Shown here piece by piece: positions 25,486-33,913 of a stretch of 64,000 bases of DNA. How positions within the stretch are numbered: the stretch's first letter is position 1; every line of letters starts with the position of its first letter. The notes beneath the pieces were generated by a model, which saw only the letters and a list, made by a program, of their open reading frames with translations, was not told the DNA's origin and did no database searches. The position numbers and the translations under genes are program-made. This stretch comes from Anaerolinea sp. (GTDB lineage Bacteria > Chloroflexota > Anaerolineae > Anaerolineales > Villigracilaceae), in assembly GCA_020719725.1 (NCBI GenBank), contig DYPU01000002.1:1-64000 (forward strand), written 5' to 3'.

Positions 25486-27918
25486 ATGAAATACGGTTAT
25501 TTTGACGATCCCCAGCGCGAATACGTCATCACCAATCCTAAAACCCCCGTCAAGTGGGTTAATTACATCGGTACGCTGGCCTTTGGCGGATTGGTGGATC
25601 ATACCGGCGGCCTGCTGCTCTGTAAAGGTGACCCGGCCCTCAACCGTATCACCAAGTACATCCCCCAGCTGCCCGCCGCCGATTTTCGGGGCGCGACCCT
25701 TTACCTGAGACTACCCTTGGAGCCGAATGGCTCCCGCAACCATGCCTATCAAATTCTCACGCCCTTTTTCACGCCCGGCCTCGATAAATTGGATCGCTAT
25801 GAGTGCCATGTTGGGCTTGGCTATACCCGTATCATCACCGAAGTCTCCGGCCTTTGCACCGATGTCACCATTTTTGTGCCTTTTGATGCTCAGGTTGAAA
25901 TTCGCTCGGTCAAAGTGACCAATTTACGCAAAACGGCCATCACCGTCGATGCCATTCCGCTGGTGGAGTACACCCATTTTGACTCACTCAAACAATTTAC
26001 CAATGCCGATTGGGTTCCCCAGACCATGACCTCCCGCCTGGTTAATCTGCCAGACGGCCATAAGGTACTCACTCAGTATGCTTTCATGCGCCGTGATTTT
26101 TGTGTCAATTATTTCACATCCACCCTGCCTTTTTCTTCCTTTGAAACCGACCGCGCCCGCTTTTTGGGCGACCACGAATATGGCACTTTCCGCAGCCCAT
26201 TGGCCTTGCAGCAGCCCGAATTGAGCAACTACCAGGCCGAACGTGGTGACAATATCGGCGCTCTGCTCATCCCACTGGGCGAAATCGGCCCCGGTGAAAC
26301 TGTCCGATTTGCCACCTTGCTCGGACAAGAATCCCGCCCCGCCGACGCGCAGCCAGCCCTCAAGCGCTTTTCCGACCCGGCGGCCATCGCCGCCGCGCTG
26401 GAAGAAATGCGCCGTTTTTGGGATACCTACTTGAGCGTGATGCAGGTTAAAACCCCAGACCCGGATATGAATACCATGCTCAATATTCACAATCCGCGCC
26501 AGTGCCACACCACCAAGAACTGGTCACGCTACCTTTCGCTTTACCAGCTCGGGTTGGGCGGTTCGCGCGGAATCGGCACCCGCGATTCATCGCAGGATGT
26601 CCTTAGCGTGCTGGCCTCCATGCCCAAAGAAGGCCTCGACCTGATTCGCAAGCTGCTCAGTGTCCAATTGTGCGCGGGCAACGCCATGCACCAATTTAAC
26701 CCGCTCACCATGCTCGGTTCAATGGGCGACTCTGCCGAAATGGAAGACCGCCCGCATTACTATTCCGACGACCATCTCTGGCTGGTACTCGCAGTCTGCG
26801 CCTACATCAAAGAAACCGGCGACACGGCTTTTCTAAACGAAATCATCCCCTTTTACGAGAAGGGCAAAGACGAAACCCCGCTCCAATCTGACACAGTGCT
26901 GGAACACCTGCGCCGCGCCCTGGCCTTCACCAAGTCTGACGTAGGTTTACACGGCCTCCCCCTGGCCGGTTTCGCAGATTGGAACGACACCATCAACTTG
27001 CGCACCGGGGCCGAATCACTTTTTACGGCCAACCTGTACGGCGTAGCCCTTAACGAAATCATTGGTCTTAGCCGCTACCTGGGCGACGAAGCCGCCGTCG
27101 CCACCTACAGCGCCGACCACGCCGAGATGAGCGCGCGCGTTAACCAACACGCCTGGGATGGCGAATGGTACATTCGCTATTTCGATCACGATGGCACGCC
27201 GCTTGGCTCAAAAGCCAACCAGCAGGGCAAAATCTTTCTCAATAGCCAAACCTGGGCTGTGCTTTCCGGCTTCGCCACCCCGGCGCGCGCCCAAAGCGCC
27301 CTCGCATCCGTCCGCAAGCATCTCAACACCCCCAAAGGCATCAAACTCTCGGCACCCGGCTACAACGGCTTCGACCCATCCAAAGGTGGCGTCACCACAT
27401 ACCCACCCGGCGCAAAAGAAAACGGTGGCATCTTCCTGCACCCCAACCCCTGGGCCATGATTGCTGAAACCATGCTCGGCAACGGCGAGCGCGCCTTTGA
27501 GTATTACACCCAAATCAACCCCGCCGCCAAAAATGACATCCTGGATGAGTACGAAATCGAACCCTATGTCTATGCCCAAAACATCTTGGCCGATGAACAT
27601 CCCCAATTTGGCCTGGGACGCAACTCCTGGCTTTCTGGCACCTCCTCTTGGACCTACCGCGCCGGAACACACTACATCCTGGGCATCCGCCCCGAATATA
27701 ACGGCCTGCGCATCGACCCCTGTATCCCCGCCGCCTGGAACGGCTTCAGCGTCATCCGCAAATTTCGCGGCGCAACCTATCAGATCTTCGTCAAAAACCC
27801 CAACCACCTCTGCAAAACCGTCTCAAAATTGACCGTAGACGGTACAATGATGGCAGGAAACCTGATCCCCGTTTTTTCGGATGGGTTGACACACACCATT
27901 GAGGTTACTTTAGGCTGA
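25486..27918 (+). CDS. GH94 family phosphorylase, second paralogue (acceptor specificity unclear)
   Basis: MKYGYFDDPQREYVITNPKTPVKWVNYIGT; GGSRGIGTRDSSQDVLSVLASMPKEGLDLI; LAGFADWNDTINL; ends EVTLG. Confidence 0.9.
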   Translation: MKYGYFDDPQREYVITNPKTPVKWVNYIGTLAFGGLVDHTGGLLLCKGDPALNRITKYIPQLPAADFRGATLYLRLPLEPNGSRNHAYQILTPFFTPGLDKLDRYECHVGLGYTRIITEVSGLCTDVTIFVPFDAQVEIRSVKVTNLRKTAITVDAIPLVEYTHFDSLKQFTNADWVPQTMTSRLVNLPDGHKVLTQYAFMRRDFCVNYFTSTLPFSSFETDRARFLGDHEYGTFRSPLALQQPELSNYQAERGDNIGALLIPLGEIGPGETVRFATLLGQESRPADAQPALKRFSDPAAIAAALEEMRRFWDTYLSVMQVKTPDPDMNTMLNIHNPRQCHTTKNWSRYLSLYQLGLGGSRGIGTRDSSQDVLSVLASMPKEGLDLIRKLLSVQLCAGNAMHQFNPLTMLGSMGDSAEMEDRPHYYSDDHLWLVLAVCAYIKETGDTAFLNEIIPFYEKGKDETPLQSDTVLEHLRRALAFTKSDVGLHGLPLAGFADWNDTINLRTGAESLFTANLYGVALNEIIGLSRYLGDEAAVATYSADHAEMSARVNQHAWDGEWYIRYFDHDGTPLGSKANQQGKIFLNSQTWAVLSGFATPARAQSALASVRKHLNTPKGIKLSAPGYNGFDPSKGGVTTYPPGAKENGGIFLHPNPWAMIAETMLGNGERAFEYYTQINPAAKNDILDEYEIEPYVYAQNILADEHPQFGLGRNSWLSGTSSWTYRAGTHYILGIRPEYNGLRIDPCIPAAWNGFSVIRKFRGATYQIFVKNPNHLCKTVSKLTVDGTMMAGNLIPVFSDGLTHTIEVTLG

Positions 27919-28772
27919 TGAACAACTTCCACGGACACCCTACCCGCCGCCTGGCTACCGATTTCTTAACAATAGACTACCTGATTGATGCTGGCCCGCG
28001 CCTGGTGCGTCTTTCGCTGAAAGGGTCAGATGTCAACCTTTTGGGCGAAGCGCCCGACGTGGGCTGGGACACCCCCTCTGGCTATTATCACCTTTTAGGC
28101 GGGCATCGCCTGTGGGCCTCGCCCGAAGAACCGGGCATCACCTACGCGCCCGATGGAAGCGGACTCTCCGTGCGCGAAATCCCCTCAGGCGTAGAACTGG
28201 CCTGGGAGCCGAAAACCGGCGCAGGTGGCATCGCCAAACTGATTCGAATCGAACCCGAAACCGACCGGGCCGCCTTGCGTTTTGTTCATCGCATCACCAA
28301 TCGCTTCAGCTATCCAGTCACGTTTGCGCCCTGGGCCATTACCGTTTTGCCGCTAGGCGGAACAGCCTACCTGCCCAGCCCGCCGGTCGGCGAAGATTTC
28401 CAACCTGATCGCGCCCTGGTGATTTGGCCCTATGTGCGCTGGAATGATCCTCGTCTGGGCTTGCATGAATCTGGGCTGACGGTGAAGGGTGAAGCCTGCC
28501 TGCCGCCGATCAAGATTGGCGCATTCTCAGCATCTGGTTGGGCGGCCTATGAGCGCGAGGGCGTTTTACTCCTCAAGTGTTTTGAGCCGCTGGTTGGCGA
28601 ATACTCCGATAAGGGCTGCAATGTTGAAATCTACTGCTCCGACAAAGTGCTCGAACTGGAGACTCTGGCTCCAGCCATGCACCTGCGCCCTGGCCAATCT
28701 ACCGAGTTTTCCGAAATTTGGGAAATTCATACCGGTGAGGCTGTGAACGAGATTTTGGCCGAATTTTTATAG
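27918..28772 (+). CDS. Galactose-mutarotase-like/DUF4380-type protein
   Basis: GPRLVRLSLKGSDVNLLGE...GYYHLLGGHRLWASPEEPGITYAPD; TGATG overlap with GH94. Confidence 0.5.
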   Translation: MNNFHGHPTRRLATDFLTIDYLIDAGPRLVRLSLKGSDVNLLGEAPDVGWDTPSGYYHLLGGHRLWASPEEPGITYAPDGSGLSVREIPSGVELAWEPKTGAGGIAKLIRIEPETDRAALRFVHRITNRFSYPVTFAPWAITVLPLGGTAYLPSPPVGEDFQPDRALVIWPYVRWNDPRLGLHESGLTVKGEACLPPIKIGAFSASGWAAYEREGVLLLKCFEPLVGEYSDKGCNVEIYCSDKVLELETLAPAMHLRPGQSTEFSEIWEIHTGEAVNEILAEFL

Positions 28773-28773
28773 C

Positions 28774-29997
28774 GTGTTCCCGTTTTGCAAAATTTACGGA
28801 GATGGATTTGTGACCAAAAAGCTTGAGCTAACGGTGATGGACGGCACCAACCCCGGCGGCGTGTTGGCCGACTATTTGCGTGAGTTCGAAGCCAGGCACG
28901 ATGTTAAAGTTAATTTGACTATTTTGGCATGGGAAACCGCCTGGACAGACATTGTTAAATATGCTTTATATGGACGCGGGCCAGATGTTTCTGAAATTGG
29001 TTCCACCTGGTTAGCCAGACTGGTGGGCATGAATGCTCTGCGCCCGTTTACCGATTCAGAATCAACCGCGTTTGAACCAGAGGCCTTTTTGCCGCAATTA
29101 TGGGAAAACGGTTTGTACGGCCATACTTTATATGGCATTCTCTGGTTTGCGGATACCCGGCTCATTTTTTATCGAAGTGATATTTTGAAAAAAGCGCATG
29201 TTGACCCGGCCAGGGCATTTTCATCGGCGCAGGAACTTGAAGTAGCCCTTGAAGCCCTAAAACAAGCCGGAGTTGATACCCCCTGGGTTATTCCTACCGA
29301 CCGCACGTTGAATAACCTGCATATTGTGGCGGCCTGGGTTTGGGGCGCGGGCGGCGATTTTCTTTCGACAGATGGCAAGGAAATTTTGTTTGACCAGCCC
29401 AAGAGCCTGTCTGGTTTTTGTGATTACTTTCGGTTGGGGCGTTTTATCTCGGCGCGCTCAATGGGGCTGAGTGATAATCTGGCTAATCGGCGTTTTCGGC
29501 AGGATAAAGCGGCCGTTTTGGCGAGCGGGCCTTGGGTTCAGCTTAATGCTTCAGAAGCAGTGAAGGTTGTGCGCGATAATTATGATACCGCTCCGTTGCC
29601 GGGAGTGCCGTTTGTTGGCAGCTCGCACATGGTGGTTTGGAAGCATTCATCCCAGGCCGAGTTGGCCTGCCGATTGGTTGAATTTCTGACATCGGCTTCG
29701 TTTCAGAGTGCGTTTTACCACGTGCCCAGTTTGTACCCTTCGCGCAACGCTTTCTTACAAGGCGAAGGCAGTCAACCTGACCCGATTCGGCGGGCCAGTG
29801 TCGAATCGATTTCGCGCGGGCGCACGTTTCCGGTTGCGACGCTGTGGGGGCTGGTCGAAGATCGGCTTTCGTTGGAGATGGGCAAAATCTGGAGTGACAT
29901 CGCGGCTAATGCGCACCACGAAGCGATTGAAGCAATTGTGACGCGGCGCATTAAGACCCTGGCCGACCGGCTGCGGTTGCCGGGCGGCGGAATATAG
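28774..29997 (+). CDS. Solute-binding-protein-like protein without signal peptide
   Basis: ELTVMDGTNPGGVLADYLREFEARHDVKVNLTILAWETAWTDIVKYALYGRGPDVSEIGSTW...GILWFADTRLIFYRSDIL is SBP family 1; no lipobox or TM. GTG at 28810 after ACGGAG is an alternative start. Confidence 0.75.
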   Translation: MFPFCKIYGDGFVTKKLELTVMDGTNPGGVLADYLREFEARHDVKVNLTILAWETAWTDIVKYALYGRGPDVSEIGSTWLARLVGMNALRPFTDSESTAFEPEAFLPQLWENGLYGHTLYGILWFADTRLIFYRSDILKKAHVDPARAFSSAQELEVALEALKQAGVDTPWVIPTDRTLNNLHIVAAWVWGAGGDFLSTDGKEILFDQPKSLSGFCDYFRLGRFISARSMGLSDNLANRRFRQDKAAVLASGPWVQLNASEAVKVVRDNYDTAPLPGVPFVGSSHMVVWKHSSQAELACRLVEFLTSASFQSAFYHVPSLYPSRNAFLQGEGSQPDPIRRASVESISRGRTFPVATLWGLVEDRLSLEMGKIWSDIAANAHHEAIEAIVTRRIKTLADRLRLPGGGI

Positions 29998-29999
29998 AG

Positions 30000-30557
30000 A
30001 TGCCTGCTATTTTTGAGCCACCGGTCAAAATCCCCTGGTATTTAAAGGGCGCAATCTGGTTTGCGGAACAAACGACTGGCCGGATGATGCTTCCGGCGCG
30101 GTTGTTAGCCTGGTACCCAAAAGCGGCGCTGGCTTCGGGGTTGATGGAGGCGCTAGTGGCGCACACCGATGGGTTTTTGGACGAGCGCATCTTGAAGTTG
30201 GTGCGGGTGACGGCTTCGTTTGCGGCAGCCTGTCCATTTTGTGTGGATATGAACTCATTTGAGTATCAACGGGTGGGGATTTCAGATTTTGAGTTGTCTG
30301 TTTTGCAAAATCAGGCTGAAGTGGAGAGCGTTGCGACGTTTACGAAGCGGGAAAAACTGGCAGTTGGCTATGCCCGTTTGGTTTCGGCCAGCCCGCTGGC
30401 GTTTCCATCGGCCTTTTTTGATGAGTTAAAGGCGAATTTTAGCGAACGCGAGATTGTGATTTTGGCTGCGACGGCGGCTCAGGTCAATTATTGGGCTCGT
30501 TTAATTCAGGCGTTGGGGATTCCGCCTGCCGGGTTTTCTGATGAGTGTAAACGTTAA
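30000..30557 (+). CDS. AhpD-like/carboxymuconolactone decarboxylase family protein
   Basis: LVRVTASFAAACPFCVDMNSFEYQRVGIS (CxxC motif), EKLAVGYARLVSASP. Confidence 0.75.
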   Translation: MPAIFEPPVKIPWYLKGAIWFAEQTTGRMMLPARLLAWYPKAALASGLMEALVAHTDGFLDERILKLVRVTASFAAACPFCVDMNSFEYQRVGISDFELSVLQNQAEVESVATFTKREKLAVGYARLVSASPLAFPSAFFDELKANFSEREIVILAATAAQVNYWARLIQALGIPPAGFSDECKR

Positions 30558-31114
30558 CGGGTAGGGATCAGGTAGTGGGCAATTTCGGCAGCGGGGATGT
30601 CATCGATGCCCAATAGTGATTGGATGGTTAGCCCGTCCATGACGGCCAATAAAACGTAGGAGAGTATGCGCGTGTCGATGGCAGGGTCGAGCACTTGGGA
30701 CAGGGTGCTTGCGATCAGGCCGCGCCATTCGATGTATTTGGTTTTGAATCCGGCTCTAAGGGCTGGGTCGGAGGCGATGGCTTCTTGAATCAGGTAAAGG
30801 TGCAGGGTTCCGCGCTCATCGGCTTTCAGGATGACTTGCAGGGCCATTTTTAGCAGGCGGGCCGGGTCCAGGTTGTCTTTTTCGGCCAGGATGTGTTTGA
30901 CCAACTCGTGGGTCATTTGGCTGAAGTGTTGATCTGTGATTTCAAAAATGAGCTGGGCTTTGGATGGAAAGTGGTAAAAAAGTGTGCCTCGGCTGATGCC
31001 GAGGCTGGTGGCTATATCGGCCAGACTGGTTTTTTCGGCACCTTTTTGGGCAATCAGCCGTTCAGCGGTTTCGATTATCTTGGCGCGGGTTTCGGAGTTG
31101 TTGTTCACAGGCAC
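30554..31114 (-). CDS. TetR-family transcriptional regulator
   Basis: RAKIIETAERLIAQKGAEKTSLADIATSLGISRGTLFYHFPSKAQLI. Confidence 0.92.
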   Translation of the reverse strand: MPVNNNSETRAKIIETAERLIAQKGAEKTSLADIATSLGISRGTLFYHFPSKAQLIFEITDQHFSQMTHELVKHILAEKDNLDPARLLKMALQVILKADERGTLHLYLIQEAIASDPALRAGFKTKYIEWRGLIASTLSQVLDPAIDTRILSYVLLAVMDGLTIQSLLGIDDIPAAEIAHYLIPTR

Positions 31115-31181
31115 ACCTTCTCATTTTAGCGTTTGGGGATTATATCTCTAAATAGTGCCGCCTGTTTTTGCTGGTTTGCAA

Positions 31182-31217
31182 AGAGCCTGTCAATTCTCTT
31201 TAGAACTGACAGGCTCT
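31182..31217 (-). terminator. Hairpin terminator downstream of the desaturase gene
   Basis: AGAGCCTGTCA/TGACAGGCTCT 11-bp perfect stem plus inner TTCT/AGAA. Confidence 0.7.
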
Positions 31218-31235
31218 GGCTTGAGATGAACCGGG

Positions 31236-32252
31236 CTAATTGCCGCTTTGAGAGCGATATTGTTTTAGGATGCCATACCCGACCAATTTTCCAGCAGTCT
31301 CGTCGTAAAGGTGCAGGCTGGTGCTTTTCAGGCTGGCAAAGAGAGTCATGGGGCGAATTTGAAGTTCTGGATTGGCTTTGTAGCATTTTTGTAAAAAGTA
31401 ATTAGGGATTTTTGGGCTGAGGTGGTGGATGTGGTGAAAGCCGATGTTACCGCTAAACCATTGTAGGATGGCGGGTAATTTGTAGAAGGAACTGCCCTGT
31501 AACCCGGCTTTAAAAAAACTCCACTGTTCCTTGGGGGCCCAGTAGACGGTTTCAAACTGATGTTGGACGTAGAACAACCAGACTCCGGCGCTGGAGGCCA
31601 GCACTGCGATAGGCAGGAAAACCTTGAAGAAGGCGGCGTACCCCAGCCATTGCCCCAGTGTAATCACAATTGCCAGTTGTACAAAATTGGTATAGAGCAC
31701 GTTAATCTTTTCGCGGCGGCCTGTGCCAGGAATCCATAACCGATGTGAGATGAGAAAGACAAAGGTCGAGCCAACCGTAAAAAGGAAGAGTGGGTTACGC
31801 AGAATGCGGTATCCGGTCCGTTTCCACCAGGGTGCAGCCAGATATTCCTGAACTGTCAGGGTGGGAACATCGCCTACGCCGCGTTTATCCAAATTTCCGG
31901 CAGTGGCGTGGTGGATGGCGTGGTCGTGCCGCCAATAGTAAAACGGGGTCAGGGTAATTATTCCTAAAATAACGCCTAAAATCTCATTGGCATTGCGCGA
32001 TTTAAAGAACGAGCCATGGCAGCAATCATGGAAGATGATGAAGGCGCGTACCATAAACCCTGCGGCTGGAATGGACAAGAGTAGGGTTAGCCAGTAAGAG
32101 ATGTTTAAACTCCAAAACATGGCCGCCCACAGCGCAAAGTAGGGCACAAGGGTATTGACGACTTGCCAGACGCTGCGCCAGGCATCCGGTTGGCTGTAGG
32201 GCGCAACCAGTTTTTGCCAGTTTAACTTTTCAGAATTGGGAGATGCAGACAT
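31236..32252 (-). CDS. Membrane fatty acid desaturase (delta-12/omega-6-like)
   Basis: Histidine boxes FHDCCHGS, HDHAIHH, GFHHIHHLSPKIPNY. Confidence 0.9.
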   Translation of the reverse strand: MSASPNSEKLNWQKLVAPYSQPDAWRSVWQVVNTLVPYFALWAAMFWSLNISYWLTLLLSIPAAGFMVRAFIIFHDCCHGSFFKSRNANEILGVILGIITLTPFYYWRHDHAIHHATAGNLDKRGVGDVPTLTVQEYLAAPWWKRTGYRILRNPLFLFTVGSTFVFLISHRLWIPGTGRREKINVLYTNFVQLAIVITLGQWLGYAAFFKVFLPIAVLASSAGVWLFYVQHQFETVYWAPKEQWSFFKAGLQGSSFYKLPAILQWFSGNIGFHHIHHLSPKIPNYFLQKCYKANPELQIRPMTLFASLKSTSLHLYDETAGKLVGYGILKQYRSQSGN

Positions 32253-32350
32253 TTTTCACCTCGGCGGGTAGGATTTGACGGTTTTGTGCGAATTTTTGTT
32301 CTTCGAGCCTAACTTTACCTAAAATACGCGCGAAAACACTTGTTAAGGAT

Positions 32351-32382
32351 ATTATATCAAATTTATCAGTCGTTCGACCGAC
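32351..32382 (-). promoter_or_regulatory. Desaturase promoter with TetR-type operator at the -35 position
   Basis: Minus-strand TGATATAAT (32351-32359) with near-palindrome GTCGTTCGACCGAC (32369-32382) centred where -35 would lie. Confidence 0.6.
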
Positions 32383-32591
32383 CGGGATATGATTAATGGT
32401 TTTGAGTGGTATAAAAAACCGGCGCTGTCGATTTTAATGTGTTGGCAGGATAGGGCCGCCCTTACAGGTTTTCACATTAGAAACGGTAGCGCAAAAAACT
32501 AGCGGGTTGGTAGTGTAAAAAGTCACTGGATAAAACCAAAATACGGTATTATCATAGCAGCACTTATTTTCATAACCATCAGGAGGAGAGT

Positions 32592-33851
32592 ATGCCCGCG
32601 TTAGATGAAATCCTATCCATTATTTTGGGAGGGGGCCGTGGGGCGCGTCTGTATCCGCTGACCAAGCTGCGCTCCAAACCGGCTGTACCAATTGCAGGAA
32701 AGTACCGCCTGATAGATATTCCGATTAGCAATTGTATTAATTCACATATTTACCGCATTGCCGTGTTGACGCAATTCCACTCAGTCTCATTGCACCGGCA
32801 TATCACGAATACCTATCAGTTTGACCATTATCATGCTGGTTGGGTGCAAATTTTGGCTGCCGAACAAACACTTACCAGCGATGATTGGTATCAAGGCACA
32901 GCCGACGCGGTGCGCAAGCAAATCCGAGAAATTCAGGCTTCGGGGGCCAAATATGTGCTCATTTTGGCGGGTGACCACCTTTATCGCATGGATTATTCCA
33001 AGATGGCGGCCTTCCATTGGGACAAAGATGCCGATATTACCGTAGCGGTACAGCCCACCTCGCGCGAGGAAGCCTCGCGCCTGGGCATTCTCAAACGCGG
33101 CGAGGACGACCGCATCACCGCGTTTGTGGAAAAACCCAAAGACGAAAAGACTCAGGCCCAGTTTATTAGCCGCGATGACCCCGAACGCCCGTTTTTGGCT
33201 TCGATGGGTATCTATATGTTCAAAACCGAAGTGTTGATTGACCTGCTGACCAATTTCCCAGACCATGATGATTTTGGCAAAGATGTCATTCCTCACGCCA
33301 TTGGCAAAGATGCGGTCTTTGGCTATGATTTTGACGGTTACTGGCAGGATATTGGAACCATTCGTTCTTTTTACGAGACCAATTTGCAGTTGGCAACCGC
33401 CAATTCCCCATTTAACTTTTTTGACGCCCAGCGCCCGATTTACACCAACCCGCGCATTTTACCTGGCTCGTTGGTTTTAGACAGCAACCTGAAAGATGTC
33501 TTACTTTCGGAAGGTTGCCGGATTCAAAAAGCAAAAATTTCGCATTCGGTCATTGGCTTGCGCAGCCATGTTGGCCCAGGGACAATCATCAAAGACACCA
33601 TTATGATGGGTTCTGATGATTACGATGTCATGCCGCACCGCAAAAATGACGTGGCGATGGGCGTTGGCCCCAATTGCCATATTGAAGGCGCAATTTTGGA
33701 TAAAAATGTGCGAATTGGCGAGGGGGTGGTTATCAAGCCTTTCCCACGCGGCACCGAAATTGATGCTGGAACCTGGGTCGTGCAAGATGGGATTGTGGTC
33801 ATCCCTAAAGACACCACAATTTTGCCAAATACCCGCATTGCCCCCGAATAA
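32592..33851 (+). CDS. glgC: Glucose-1-phosphate adenylyltransferase
   Basis: IILGGGRGARLYPLTKLRSKPAVPIAGKYRLIDIPISNCINS; C-terminal left-handed beta-helix region. Confidence 0.95.
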   Translation: MPALDEILSIILGGGRGARLYPLTKLRSKPAVPIAGKYRLIDIPISNCINSHIYRIAVLTQFHSVSLHRHITNTYQFDHYHAGWVQILAAEQTLTSDDWYQGTADAVRKQIREIQASGAKYVLILAGDHLYRMDYSKMAAFHWDKDADITVAVQPTSREEASRLGILKRGEDDRITAFVEKPKDEKTQAQFISRDDPERPFLASMGIYMFKTEVLIDLLTNFPDHDDFGKDVIPHAIGKDAVFGYDFDGYWQDIGTIRSFYETNLQLATANSPFNFFDAQRPIYTNPRILPGSLVLDSNLKDVLLSEGCRIQKAKISHSVIGLRSHVGPGTIIKDTIMMGSDDYDVMPHRKNDVAMGVGPNCHIEGAILDKNVRIGEGVVIKPFPRGTEIDAGTWVVQDGIVVIPKDTTILPNTRIAPE

Positions 33852-33857
33852 AAACCC

Positions 33858-33892
33858 AATAACCCATCCTATGTGATTCAGGATGGGTTATT
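33858..33892. terminator. Hairpin after glgC
   Basis: AATAACCCATCCT/AGGATGGGTTATT, 13-bp perfect stem. Confidence 0.6.
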
Positions 33893-33913
33893 GCACAGCC
33901 TGGAGAAAAAGTT

